DNA of 64,000 bases from Butyrivibrio sp. INlla16 (GTDB taxonomy: Bacteria; Bacillota; Clostridia; Lachnospirales; Lachnospiraceae): the NCBI RefSeq assembly GCF_900104155.1, contig NZ_FMYB01000015.1:29981-93980 (forward strand), given 5' to 3'. Made by a program: the position numbers and the translations under genes. Each line of letters starts with the position of its first letter. Within the stretch, counting starts at the first letter, position 1. Positions 53,940-62,743 of this stretch are shown in pieces. The notes under the pieces are model-generated. The model was not told the DNA's origin. It searched no databases and saw nothing but the letters and a program-made list of their open reading frames with translations.

Positions 53940-55538
53940 ATGAACAGTCAAAACTTACCATCAGACAACACAATAAAAGTCCATGAGCTTATTTACTACA
54001 TATATTTCCTTTTGCTTTTTGGCGCAAGAGCCATCGGACTCTATGACGGACAGCCCGTTTACAACGCCTGCCTTGTCCTTGGCATGCTCGCTTTTATCAT
54101 CAAAATCGCGGCCACAAGGCACACACTTTACGAATACATCGCAGGAATTGCCTTTCTGGGAACCGGCGCACTGACCTACCTCTGCTCCGGGGAAAAAGGT
54201 CTCCTTATCTACTTTACCATGATGCTCGGCATGAAGGGTATACGTGAAAAAAAGGTTGCAAAGCTGGGACTCATCATCCTTTCCGTCTCCTACTTTGTCC
54301 TCTACCTGCTCTCCGTCACCGGCATCATCTCCGAGCTAAATCACATGAATAAGCGTGGTGACTTCGGATATCTCCTTCGTCATTCCCTGGGATATCCCTA
54401 TCCCAACACCGCGCACACAACGCTTTTAATACTGATTATCTTATTTTTCTATCTATATGAAGCGAAGGATCTTAGAACCCTCCTCAAGGCTTCGATCATA
54501 GCCTTGCTCCTTAACTTGTATGTTTATCTCTACACGGTAAGTCTCACGGGACTTATATCCATCTGTTTGTACCTTGTCATAAACATCTATCTTCAGGTAA
54601 GGAAAAACCGCACCAAGGCAGAGGACACAATTATCTCGCTGCTCTTTCCCGCTATAGTTATCTTCTCGATCGCGGGACCTCTCATTGCAAAGGGCAGTGC
54701 TTTTGAATTCCTGAATAAGCTTCTTCACAAGCGCTATGAATATGCGCTGTATTTCCTGACCAATGAAAAGATTACACCCTTCGGTTCTTATTTCAAAGTG
54801 CCGCCCACCAACTGGTATATGCTCGACAACTCCTTCCTGTATCTGTTTTTGCAGCTTGGAGTGGTACCTTTCGCTCTGGTCTGCGCTCTCTATATTATGT
54901 GGATCGGAAATCTCGTAAAGGGAAACAAAACCCGGGAGCTGGCAGTCATCATCACCTTCTGCTTTATCGGAATGAGTGATCCCTTCCTGTTTAACCTAAG
55001 CTTCAAGAATCTGACCTTCATATTCCTTGGCGCTTACCTTTATGATTCTCTGAAAAAAATGGAGAACACGCTTCCCGCCGTACTGAGCAAGGAAATAATT
55101 ATCCTTCCGTTTGGCGAAAAAGAAATATCTGCTTTCAAAAACGGATTTGCCATTCCCGGAAAAATCCTGTCAAAAAGCTTTTATGAAATCAGCATACACC
55201 TCGTAAGGTATGCGCTCATTTTCGCAGTAATCGGGCTTATCGGCTGCGCTTTTTATACAAAAACTCACACTGAGCCCAAGGTTCTGTATGTCGATACAAA
55301 AATCGCAGATCCGTACTTCAAGCACAAAAATATTGAAATGACTCAGGCCGATGTCGATGCCGCACTGGCTGCCGGAGATCTCGTCGAAGGCTACGACAGC
55401 GACGATCCAACCATGTATGTGTTTAAGAAAAATGCTCCGCATATGGAATATATACGAAGCACTCTGACCTTCGGTATCTGGGCCGGTCTTATTGCGGCTC
55501 TGATAATATCAATTGTCGGATCCGCCCGCAAACGATGA
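53940..55538 (+). CDS. O-antigen ligase/polymerase-like membrane protein
   Basis: 532 residues with about 11-12 TM helices. Long outside loop with SLGYPYPNTAHTTLL near residue 145, then helix-rich segments and YMLDNSFLYLFLQLGVVPF near residue 297, the Wzy/WaaL-type arrangement. The C-terminal part has a separate extracytoplasmic segment (about 435-505), acidic with Y/D-rich repeats, between the last two TM helices. This could ligate or polymerise a surface glycan, but it is far from the main cluster. AAAGGAA is 12 bases before the ATG. The end overlaps the convergent FdtA-like gene by 30 bases. Confidence 0.72.
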   Translation: MNSQNLPSDNTIKVHELIYYIYFLLLFGARAIGLYDGQPVYNACLVLGMLAFIIKIAATRHTLYEYIAGIAFLGTGALTYLCSGEKGLLIYFTMMLGMKGIREKKVAKLGLIILSVSYFVLYLLSVTGIISELNHMNKRGDFGYLLRHSLGYPYPNTAHTTLLILIILFFYLYEAKDLRTLLKASIIALLLNLYVYLYTVSLTGLISICLYLVINIYLQVRKNRTKAEDTIISLLFPAIVIFSIAGPLIAKGSAFEFLNKLLHKRYEYALYFLTNEKITPFGSYFKVPPTNWYMLDNSFLYLFLQLGVVPFALVCALYIMWIGNLVKGNKTRELAVIITFCFIGMSDPFLFNLSFKNLTFIFLGAYLYDSLKKMENTLPAVLSKEIIILPFGEKEISAFKNGFAIPGKILSKSFYEISIHLVRYALIFAVIGLIGCAFYTKTHTEPKVLYVDTKIADPYFKHKNIEMTQADVDAALAAGDLVEGYDSDDPTMYVFKKNAPHMEYIRSTLTFGIWAGLIAALIISIVGSARKR

Positions 55539-55946
55539 GATTTCTCTTACATACTCATCGTAGTCTCTAATGTATTCACTTGCGTCATAGTGCTCGCTTG
55601 CAAGGACAAGCAGCACGGAATCGGCGCTGAAATCGTACATCTCCTTCCAAACCATGTTAGGAAGATATATTCCGGTATTCGGTCTGTTCAGACAGAAAAT
55701 CGTCTCATTCCCCGCTCCGTCCATAACCTTAACCTTACTGGTTCCCGCCACGTTTATAAGCACAAACTCAGTCCTCTTATTCGCGTGCTGACCGCGAACA
55801 ACGGTTGCGTCACTTCCATACATATAGAAGGCTCTCTTTATATCGAAAGGGATATCCTTCCCACCTTCCACGATGACAAGCTGACCTCTCTCATCACCCA
55901 TGTCCTTGAATTCTATCATCTTTACGCGGTCCATATGATTAAGCAT
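55509..55946 (-). CDS. FdtA/QdtA-type dTDP-4-oxo-6-deoxyglucose 3,4-ketoisomerase
   Basis: Cupin of the WxcM-like family that makes dTDP-3-oxo-6-deoxy sugars on the way to Fuc3NAc or Qui3NAc. 145 residues from ATG at 55946 (GGGAG seven bases upstream). Signature V-V-R-G-Q-H-A-N-K-R with the active-site His near residue 54, L-N-R-P-N-T-G-I-Y-L-P-N-M-V-W-K-E-M-Y-D-F, and an S-E-H-Y-D-A-S-E-Y-I-R-D-Y tail. The usual aminotransferase and acetyltransferase partners are not beside it. FdtA or QdtA cannot be told apart here. Confidence 0.85.
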   Translation of the reverse strand: MLNHMDRVKMIEFKDMGDERGQLVIVEGGKDIPFDIKRAFYMYGSDATVVRGQHANKRTEFVLINVAGTSKVKVMDGAGNETIFCLNRPNTGIYLPNMVWKEMYDFSADSVLLVLASEHYDASEYIRDYDEYVREISSFAGGSDN

Positions 55947-55996
55947 AACTAAACTCCCACACGTCAATAATTGAACGAAACTTAATACTTTTTTAA

Positions 55997-56025
55997 TTGA
56001 AAGACTCTTTATATAAGACTAAAAT
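55997..56025 (+). promoter_or_regulatory. Sigma-A-type promoter of the AI-2E-family gene
   Basis: TTGAAA, 17-base spacer, TAAAAT, in the 149-base divergent gap; leader about 65 bases. Confidence 0.6.
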
Positions 56026-56095
56026 TATAAAAGAGGCTACGTTACATTATAAATTAAGATTGGGGGTTTGTGCAATTTAAGCACAAAGGACAGAC

Positions 56096-57244
56096 ATGAA
56101 TTTCTTCAAAAAATGCATGAACCAGAAATGGTTTCCTTACACAGTGGCATCCTGTTCCGCAGTACTTGTTTATCTTGGCGTGTCACACATTAACCTGCTG
56201 TTTAAAGGAATAGCTGTACTTGGGAAATATTTTTCACCGGTAATAACTGGACTGATCCTGGCATATGTTCTGCATCCGCTTGTTGCCTTTTTCGAAAGGA
56301 CTATCCTTTCAGGAATAAAACAAAACGGAATAAGAAGGTCTCTGGCAATACTTCTCTCTGTCATGGTTGTACTGTTGTTTATCGCAATACTGATGATTGC
56401 CCTGATTCCTCAGCTTGTAGACAGTATTACGACTTTTGTGTCAAACCTGGACAGCTATGCACGTTCGTTGGAAAACCTGCTGAATAACTTAAATGTCCAG
56501 GCAGGTAACTTCCATATCAACCTTTCCGGAATCATAGGCAAGATCAATACCTTCCTGTCGCAGTTTGCACAGAAGCTCCCTCAGGCCATGTCCCAGATAA
56601 TAAATGTATCTGCCGGCATAGGTAAGGGATTCTTCAACTTTATCCTTGGCTCTATCCTCGCCCTGTACTTTCTTGCAGGCATGGAAAAGCTTCAGGCCGG
56701 AAGTGTCAGGCTTATGAAGGCATTTATTCCTGACAGCTTTTATCAGAGAATGAGCACATTCTGGAGCACCTGCAACGATATCCTGAAGCGCTACATCGCA
56801 GGAGATCTTCTGGATGGACTAATCGTCGGAATAGTAAACTGGTTCTTTATGACAGTGACCGGCATGTCCTACTCAGTGCTGATCTCACTGTTTGTCGGAG
56901 TAACCAATCTCGCGCCTACCTTCGGACCCATAGTCGGTGCCATTATAGGTGCTTTCATCCTGGTTTTGGTAAATCCTATCCATGCACTTATCTTCCTCAT
57001 CTTCACAATAGTGCTGCAGACAGTTGACGGATATATTATCAAACCCAAACTTTTCGGAAATACACTTGGTGTCTCAGCCGTTTGGATACTTGTTACTTTG
57101 GTAGTCGGCGGGCGCATGTTCGGCGTTGCCGGAATCATGCTTGCCATTCCGTTTGCCGCTATCTTTAACTTTACATATCAGAATTGGATTCAGAAAAGAG
57201 AGGCTGCTCTTGCCGATAAAGCAGAACCCCCTGAAGAGGAATAA
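56096..57244 (+). CDS. AI-2E-family transporter
   Basis: 382 residues with about 8 TM helices. The early pair of helices, a long loop with a possible amphipathic region (residues 110-165), and the C-terminal core GVTNLAPTFGPIVGAIIGAF followed by QTVDGYIIKPKLFGNTLGVS are diagnostic. Members include exporters and Na/H antiporters; AI-2 export is shown only for a few. It is followed by the GGDEF-EAL gene after 2 bases. Confidence 0.9.
   Translation: MNFFKKCMNQKWFPYTVASCSAVLVYLGVSHINLLFKGIAVLGKYFSPVITGLILAYVLHPLVAFFERTILSGIKQNGIRRSLAILLSVMVVLLFIAILMIALIPQLVDSITTFVSNLDSYARSLENLLNNLNVQAGNFHINLSGIIGKINTFLSQFAQKLPQAMSQIINVSAGIGKGFFNFILGSILALYFLAGMEKLQAGSVRLMKAFIPDSFYQRMSTFWSTCNDILKRYIAGDLLDGLIVGIVNWFFMTVTGMSYSVLISLFVGVTNLAPTFGPIVGAIIGAFILVLVNPIHALIFLIFTIVLQTVDGYIIKPKLFGNTLGVSAVWILVTLVVGGRMFGVAGIMLAIPFAAIFNFTYQNWIQKREAALADKAEPPEEE
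57193..57219 (+). promoter_or_regulatory. Possible SigD-like promoter inside the AI-2E gene
   Basis: GAAA, 15-base spacer, GCCGATAA (11 of 12 match), 28 bases before the GGDEF-EAL start. It lies in coding DNA, so chance is possible. Confidence 0.35.
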
Positions 57245-57246
57245 TT

Positions 57247-58929
57247 ATGAAGGTAGAGGAGTACACTTATCAGGAACTTAAGCACATGCTCGATTACATG
57301 AAGCGGATGTACGATACCGTCCGCCTCGTTGACCCTGTCGAATGCCGCGTGATCAGTGTGGACACCTCAGGAGAACTCCACTATGAAAAGGAGTGTTATT
57401 CCGCATGGAATGCCGCCTCCCGCTGTTCCAACTGCGCCAGCTACAGAGCGGTTATGAGCAGTCAGCGCCAGACCAAGGAAGAGGTGTATGACGGTCACAG
57501 ATTCTTGGTACAGTCTATTCCGATAAAACTCGTACTCCCTGACAGAAATAATTTTTCCTGCGTAATGGAACTGATTACTGTCGATGACAAGGAAGGCGAG
57601 ACATTACCGCCTACTCATCAGATATTAACCGGTGAGGATGAAAAACAGGTCTCCCAGGGCATGACCAAGACCGATTATCTCGTTACTCACGACCTTCTCA
57701 CAAGACTTAATAACCTCGACGGAATCTGCCGCGAGGTCAGAAGAATTCTCGTGGAGGATCCCGATACCAAACGTGTTCTTATCACGGGTGATATCCGTCA
57801 CTTCCGAACTCTTAATGAGCGCTACGGTGTTCAGCGCGGAAATGAAGTCCTGATTGCCATCGCTGATATGCTAAGAAGAAACTGCGGCGAGGATACTGTT
57901 TACGGCAGGACCCACGCAGATCACTTTGTTCTATGCATGCCCGAAGAGCGTTTCGATGAGGGCGTTTTTATGAACGCCGTGGAAGAAATCGGACAGATGA
58001 TAGACACAGAGAATTATCACCTGTTTTTCCATCTCGGAGTTTTCAGGATTGATGATCCCGATATCCCGGTAACAGTTATGATAGAGCGTGCAGACCTTGC
58101 TCTTAAGTACCTTCACGACAGAAGAGAAAACGTTCTGACCTTCTATACCAATAAGCTCCTTAAACAGGCTGAAAATGAAATAGAATTCCTGAACGCCTTT
58201 CCCAAAAATCTTGAGGAGGGTCAATTCCATATTTTCCTTCAGCCAATCTTCGATCAAAAACAGCGCGTGACCGGAGCTGAGGCTCTGACCAGATGGATAA
58301 AACCCGACGGATCGATAACTCCGTCGGATAAATATATTCATATTCTTGAAAAAAATGACAATATCGCAAAACTAGACTGCGAGAACTGGGAACGAGTCAT
58401 GAAACAGCTTCGTTCCTGGCAGGCCACCGTTAGAGATCACCTTGTTATTTCTGTTAACGTCTCTCCAAAGGATCTCTTTTACATGGATGCTCTCAAAAAG
58501 GTCAAGGAGCTGGTACGTGCCTACAGCGTCGATCCTAACAAGCTTATCCTTGAGTTTTCAGAGAGAGATCTTATGAATGACACAGAGCTTCGACTTGAGA
58601 TCCTGGACAAATTCAGGGCAGAAGGCTTTAAGGTAGCGATAGACAATTTCGGCGCAGGGGATTTCTCCATAAATATGTTAAAAGAGCTCCAAGCCGACTA
58701 TATAAAACTGGACAAGACCTTCATTGACGATGCCTTAGCAGATCCCCGGAGCAAGATCGTACTTGAAGCCTGTGTAAAACTTATCCATCAGCTTGGCATG
58801 AAGGTTGTGGCAGAGGGTGTTGAAACACAGATGCAGTTCGATTACCTGAAATCCATCGACTGCGATAGATTTCAAGGTTATTATTTTACCCCGGCCATTC
58901 CAATCCAGGAATTCGAAGAGAAGTATTAA
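57247..58929 (+). CDS. PAS-like/GGDEF/EAL protein with degenerate active sites
   Basis: 560 residues, no TM helix. N-terminal sensory domain (about 1-135) with Cys at 33, 50, 60 and 63 (R-C-S-N-C), possibly a metal or redox site. GGDEF domain (about 150-300) carries H-A-D-H-F at 223-227 instead of GGDEF, so synthesis is unlikely. EAL domain (about 310-560) keeps E345-A-L, N404, E436, K487, E523 and Q543, but the D-D pair is D466-N467, so c-di-GMP breakdown may be weak or lost. It may act as a c-di-GMP or GTP sensor. Translationally close to the upstream gene; possible internal SigD-like promoter at 57193-57219. Confidence 0.88.
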   Translation: MKVEEYTYQELKHMLDYMKRMYDTVRLVDPVECRVISVDTSGELHYEKECYSAWNAASRCSNCASYRAVMSSQRQTKEEVYDGHRFLVQSIPIKLVLPDRNNFSCVMELITVDDKEGETLPPTHQILTGEDEKQVSQGMTKTDYLVTHDLLTRLNNLDGICREVRRILVEDPDTKRVLITGDIRHFRTLNERYGVQRGNEVLIAIADMLRRNCGEDTVYGRTHADHFVLCMPEERFDEGVFMNAVEEIGQMIDTENYHLFFHLGVFRIDDPDIPVTVMIERADLALKYLHDRRENVLTFYTNKLLKQAENEIEFLNAFPKNLEEGQFHIFLQPIFDQKQRVTGAEALTRWIKPDGSITPSDKYIHILEKNDNIAKLDCENWERVMKQLRSWQATVRDHLVISVNVSPKDLFYMDALKKVKELVRAYSVDPNKLILEFSERDLMNDTELRLEILDKFRAEGFKVAIDNFGAGDFSINMLKELQADYIKLDKTFIDDALADPRSKIVLEACVKLIHQLGMKVVAEGVETQMQFDYLKSIDCDRFQGYYFTPAIPIQEFEEKY

Positions 58930-58939
58930 AATTAAAACG

Positions 58940-58958
58940 CCCCGTGCATTGCACGGGG
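58940..58958. terminator. Bidirectional terminator between convergent genes
   Basis: CCCCGTGC-ATT-GCACGGGG, an 8-bp GC-rich stem with a 3-base loop, flanked by A-rich and T-rich ends. It separates the GGDEF-EAL gene from the CPBP gene. Confidence 0.75.
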
Positions 58959-58965
58959 TTTACTA

Positions 58966-59601
58966 TTACCGCAAGGAGATGCGGGCCACATCATAAATTA
59001 TTAATGGCAGGTGCTGGTACATCATGAAGAGGATGTGCACCGTGATAGGTACGTATATGTTTCTGGTCCAGAAGAATGCTACTGCGTAGGGAAGAGCAAG
59101 CACCATGGCTTCCACAACACCAAGGGGCAGATAAGCATAACTGAAACCGCAAAGTATAAGTCCCAGTGAAAAGCTCACAAGAGCTGATGTACAGGAATCA
59201 AAATTCATGATTGCTTTTCTGAAGAACAATTCCTCTGAAATAGGACAGAGAAAAAGAATTGTTATGGCATACAGGAATTCTCCGATATAGCTGTTTTCCC
59301 AGGTAATACCATAGGTTCCGTCCAGCGCTCCGATGAAACTGGGCTGGATGAGGCGGAACTTTATCATGTAGCAAGCCTGCGCTGCTAAGACAGTAAGTGC
59401 AACGGGTATCCAGAATTTCTTGATACTCTTAAAATTTTGCGTATACTCTCTGATTGAAAAATCTCTGGCGAAATAAACAGCCAGTACCAGATAGAACACA
59501 AAAAATATGTAAAGCGTCTTAAACGGCTTTATTATACAAAATATGATAAAAAGCACTTCCCATATAATCGGAAAGGCCAGATTCTTAATCTGAGATTTCA
59601 C
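58966..59601 (-). CDS. CPBP-family intramembrane protein, partly degenerate
   Basis: 211 residues, about 6-7 TM helices. First motif E-E-L-F-F-R near residue 124 and a later H in T-V-H-I-L near residue 191 fit the CPBP (Abi/Rce1) glutamic intramembrane protease family. The second-motif His (FxxxH) is missing: the matching segment reads G-F-S-Y-A-Y. Activity is therefore doubtful. GTG start at 59601 with GAGGTG upstream, and an extended -10 (TGATATAAT) at 59633-59641. Confidence 0.75.
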   Translation of the reverse strand: MKSQIKNLAFPIIWEVLFIIFCIIKPFKTLYIFFVFYLVLAVYFARDFSIREYTQNFKSIKKFWIPVALTVLAAQACYMIKFRLIQPSFIGALDGTYGITWENSYIGEFLYAITILFLCPISEELFFRKAIMNFDSCTSALVSFSLGLILCGFSYAYLPLGVVEAMVLALPYAVAFFWTRNIYVPITVHILFMMYQHLPLIIYDVARISLR

Positions 59602-59632
59602 AACTCACCTCTAAGTGTATAATATCTGATTG

Positions 59633-59641
59633 ATTATATCA
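59633..59641 (-). promoter_or_regulatory. Extended -10 of the CPBP gene
   Basis: On the minus strand TGATATAAT about 32 bases before the GTG start; -35 (GAGCAG) is poor. Confidence 0.45.
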
Positions 59642-59670
59642 CATTACTCCGATGTCTGCTCAAATACGGT

Positions 59671-59700
59671 AAAAAAAATCCTCAGAGGAACTCTCTGAGG
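59671..59700 (-). terminator. Terminator after tRNA-Gln
   Basis: On the minus strand CCTCAGAG-AGTTC-CTCTGAGG followed by a run of Ts: a strong intrinsic terminator five bases after the tRNA. Confidence 0.88.
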
Positions 59701-59705
59701 AAAAA

Positions 59706-59778
59706 CTGGGCTAGTAGGATTCGAACCTACGAAATGACGGAGTCAGAGTCCGTTGCCTTACCGCTTGGCGATAGCCCA
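59706..59778 (-). tRNA. tRNA-Gln (anticodon CTG)
   Basis: 73 bases on the minus strand. A 7-bp acceptor stem TGGGCTA/TAGCCCA, D arm CGCCAAGCGGTAAGGC, anticodon arm ACGGA-CTCTGAC-TCCGT with CTG, T arm with GTTCGAATC, and discriminator G as in bacterial tRNA-Gln. CCA is not encoded. Confidence 0.95.
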
Positions 59779-59791
59779 CCGACAAGATTGT

Positions 59792-59820
59792 ATTATACGT
59801 ATGTTTATCCATTAATGCAA
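59792..59820 (-). promoter_or_regulatory. Promoter of tRNA-Gln
   Basis: On the minus strand TTGCAT, 17-base spacer, TATAAT, ending about 14 bases before the mature 5' end. Confidence 0.8.
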
Positions 59821-59911
59821 GCACTTTTTTTAAATTTTTATAATTTTATTTTCCGGTTTCCTAAAACACTATTCTATAAGCCAATTTCCGCATTATTTTC
59901 AAAAAAGGTGT

Positions 59912-59940
59912 TTGAAATTTAATTATACATGTATTATTAT
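59912..59940 (+). promoter_or_regulatory. Possible promoter of the LysR gene
   Basis: TTGAAA, 17-base spacer, TATTAT. The transcript would start near 59947, right at the hairpin that follows. Confidence 0.5.
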
Positions 59941-59948
59941 AATCCAGA

Positions 59949-59981
59949 CGAGGACGTTAATTTTGACGCCCTCGTTTTTTT
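59949..59981 (+). terminator. Terminator-like hairpin in the LysR leader
   Basis: CGAGG-A-CGT / ACG-C-CCTCG with an 8-base loop and one A-C mismatch, followed by seven Ts. It lies between the predicted promoter and the LysR ribosome site. Confidence 0.65.
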
Positions 59982-60005
59982 GTTTTTCAGGAAAGGATGA
60001 TTCTT

Positions 60006-60986
60006 ATGTTACGCGAGGCAAAATATGTAAATGCAATTTATAGAAGCGGAAGCTTTTCAAAGGCTGCTGCGGCTCTGTTTATTTCCCAGCCCTCTCTCAG
60101 CGCCACTATAAGGAGGCTGGAAAATGAACTTGGGACCACATTGTTTAACAGGTCCACAAATCCTATCTCTCTAACCGATGCGGGAAGGCAGTATCTTTTA
60201 TATGCCGAGAAATTCATGGCTCTGGAAAATGAGGCGCAGAATTATTTTGAAAGCCTGAAAAATTCCGACCAGGGACATCTCAATTTCGGAACCACCAGCT
60301 TTTATTGCTGCTATTCACTTCCGATACATCTCAATCCATTCCGCAGCAAGTATCCCAACATAAGTATCAACCTGAATGAAAATACCAGCAGTGAAGAGAT
60401 GATCAAAACACTCCGCCTGGGCCAGATTGATTTTGCTTTGAGCAGTAATCCTGTAGGCTTTGAAGAATTCAAAAAACTCTTCTTTCTTAAGGAACAGCTT
60501 ATTCTCGCTGTACCGGGTGCCTGGGAGGTAAATGGCAGCCTTATAGACTATCAGCTTTCCTTCAAGGATGTCCTTAACGGAAGACAGCGAAGCCAGACCT
60601 GTCCCAAGGTATCTCTTGAGCGCTTTAAGAATCTTCCCTTTTTATCACTAAGGGAGGGCAACGATCTTTACACAAGAAGTAAAGAACTCTTCGACCATGT
60701 AGGCAGCGTTCCCACAGTATATATGTATCTGGATCAGATTCCCACCACCTATCACCTTGTCACCTATGGTTACGGCTTTACAATTATCCGCGACACCACA
60801 CTGCACATAGTTCCGTCTCCTCCAAAGCAAAATAAAAACCAGGTCGTCTTCTATAAAATCGATGATGATCTGGCACTCAGAAATATATATTTTTATTATC
60901 AGAATTCCTTAACCATAACACCTGCACAGGATGCTTTCATGCGATACACAAGATATAACTGCGGAACCGAAGAGGCATTTTCATAG
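60006..60986 (+). CDS. LysR-family transcriptional regulator
   Basis: 326 residues. N-terminal winged helix (AKYVNAIYRSGSFSKAAAAL, then S-Q-P-S-L-S-A-T-I-R-R-L-E-N-E-L-G) and a C-terminal effector-binding domain (GHLNFGTTSFY near residue 90, F-A-L-S-S-N near 145, LILAVPG near 164). An upstream ATG at 59997 abuts the ribosome site AGGAAAGG, so ATG at 60006 is chosen. It is convergent with oppA, and no classic divergent target lies upstream, so the regulated gene is not evident. Confidence 0.88.
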   Translation: MLREAKYVNAIYRSGSFSKAAAALFISQPSLSATIRRLENELGTTLFNRSTNPISLTDAGRQYLLYAEKFMALENEAQNYFESLKNSDQGHLNFGTTSFYCCYSLPIHLNPFRSKYPNISINLNENTSSEEMIKTLRLGQIDFALSSNPVGFEEFKKLFFLKEQLILAVPGAWEVNGSLIDYQLSFKDVLNGRQRSQTCPKVSLERFKNLPFLSLREGNDLYTRSKELFDHVGSVPTVYMYLDQIPTTYHLVTYGYGFTIIRDTTLHIVPSPPKQNKNQVVFYKIDDDLALRNIYFYYQNSLTITPAQDAFMRYTRYNCGTEEAFS

Positions 60987-60989
60987 AGG

Positions 60990-61017
60990 AGCAGCGCCCA
61001 CCGAAGTGAGCGCTGCT
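60990..61017 (+). terminator. Terminator of the LysR gene
   Basis: AGCAGCGC and GCGCTGCT (8 bp, with a small inner CAC/GTG stem) followed by ATATTTTTT. Confidence 0.82.
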
Positions 61018-61024
61018 ATATTTT

Positions 61025-62722
61025 TTATTCTGCCTTTTTTCTTGTATATCTCGGAATGATATATCCGCTTGTGTTATAGGTATACTCATACTCTGTATTT
61101 ACAAGTGTTACCGATGAGGGCTGATAGAGTGGACATATGATAGCCTGCTCTTCCATAATCTCTTCCATTCTCATCTGAGCTGCAAGTCTCTCTGCTTCCT
61201 TATCACTTGTTGCAAGTTCGCCGATTACCTTGTTATACAGCTCCATGTACTCATCATCATGGAATCTCTCATAGTTAAGTCCCGAACCATCGATCCACAT
61301 ATCAAGGAAGGTTGCCGCATCCTGATAGTCACCGTACCATCTTGTGATACCAAAGTCGTAATCACCGTTGCCCATATCCTGGAGTCTCTGGTTATAAGAA
61401 GTACTTCTCAAAGTGATAACCAATCCGGGAAGCTTCTCCTGAAGTTCAGCCTGGATATCGGCTGCAATAGCTGCAAGGTTACTGTCATCGTTATATAGGA
61501 ATTCAAGTTCAATGGTATCCGTTCCAAGTTCACTCTTTGCTGCTTCAAAGTACTCAGTTGCCTTATCCGGATCGTATTCGTTAAAAGTAGGATTACCTGC
61601 ATAATCACGATAATAGGTTCCGTCAGAGGTAGCTGCAAAGCTTGCGGGAATAATATAATCTGCTGCAACAGACTGATCACAGAGGATGTTATTTACAATG
61701 GGCTCCTTGTTGATCGCAGTACTGATTGCAAGTCTGAGATTCTGATTTGAAAGGTACTCATTTTCTGTGTTAAATGCTATGAAGAACAGTCCTCCGAGGA
61801 GCTGTACCTGCATTGACTCATCGCCTTCATACTTTGCAATGTAGTCGCCGTTAAGGGTTACGCTGTCAAGTTCTCCGCTCTCCCATGCCAATACTTTCTG
61901 CTGTGCATCAGTTAAAAGTGAATAATGAATTGTTGATACTTCAATTTCATCTGCCGCGTAATAATCAGGGTTTCTTGAAAGTGTATAGGTTGTTCCGCCA
62001 ACTTCCCACTCACTCATTACGAATGGTCCGCAGTATATGGAATGCTCTTTATCAAGCATGAACTGGTCTCCGGCTTCTTCAGCAAACTTCTGATCTATCG
62101 GCATGAAATATGAGCCTGCTGCCAAAATGGAATCGAAGTAAGATTTAGCTGCTGTAAGCTTAACCACAAAGGTGCTGTCATCAGGAGCACTGATACCGAG
62201 ATCTTCGGGAGTATATCCATCTGCCCCGCTTATTACTTCCTGGGCATTCTCAATACCTGCGGTAACAAGCATATATGAATAAACACAGCCCATATCAGGA
62301 TCTGCAAGACGTCTCCAGCTGTAAAGGAAGTCATTTGCCGTTACCTTATCACCGTTTGACCAATATGCGTCGTCGCGGATATGGAAGGTATAGGTCAGAC
62401 CATCTTCGCTTATGTCCACCTTATCAGCAAGTCCGTAAGAAATCTTGCCGTCCTTATCATATTTGTAAAGACCCTCATTTGTGTTGGTTATCATTCCCAT
62501 CGATGTTGCCGAATAGTTCAGATTGGGGTCCAGTGAATTCAATTCTTCTGTAAGTGCATACTTAAGGTTAATTCCCTCTGCTGCAGATGCGGTTGTTCCG
62601 CCGACACCGCTTGCGGATTTTGCACCCGAGCCTCCGCAGCCGGTAACACTGATTGCCAGTGACATTGTCATCGTGACTGCCGTAGTCAAACCAATTACTC
62701 TCTTCAATAGATCTTTTTTCAT
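61025..62722 (-). CDS. oppA: Oligopeptide ABC transporter substrate-binding lipoprotein
   Basis: 565 residues, SBP family 5. Lys-rich signal peptide with lipobox-like S-V-T-G-C at about residue 29, then a Gly/Ser linker. N-Y-S-A-T-S near residue 70, G-L-T-Y-T-F-H-I-R-D-D-A-Y-W-S-N-G near 107, and D-F-L-Y-S-W-R-R-L-A-D-P are typical of OppA. It binds peptides outside the cell and passes them to the OppBCDF permease. It follows oppF by 21 bases. Confidence 0.92.
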   Translation of the reverse strand: MKKDLLKRVIGLTTAVTMTMSLAISVTGCGGSGAKSASGVGGTTASAAEGINLKYALTEELNSLDPNLNYSATSMGMITNTNEGLYKYDKDGKISYGLADKVDISEDGLTYTFHIRDDAYWSNGDKVTANDFLYSWRRLADPDMGCVYSYMLVTAGIENAQEVISGADGYTPEDLGISAPDDSTFVVKLTAAKSYFDSILAAGSYFMPIDQKFAEEAGDQFMLDKEHSIYCGPFVMSEWEVGGTTYTLSRNPDYYAADEIEVSTIHYSLLTDAQQKVLAWESGELDSVTLNGDYIAKYEGDESMQVQLLGGLFFIAFNTENEYLSNQNLRLAISTAINKEPIVNNILCDQSVAADYIIPASFAATSDGTYYRDYAGNPTFNEYDPDKATEYFEAAKSELGTDTIELEFLYNDDSNLAAIAADIQAELQEKLPGLVITLRSTSYNQRLQDMGNGDYDFGITRWYGDYQDAATFLDMWIDGSGLNYERFHDDEYMELYNKVIGELATSDKEAERLAAQMRMEEIMEEQAIICPLYQPSSVTLVNTEYEYTYNTSGYIIPRYTRKKAE

Positions 62723-62743
62723 AAGCCTCTCCTCTCTCCGCTG

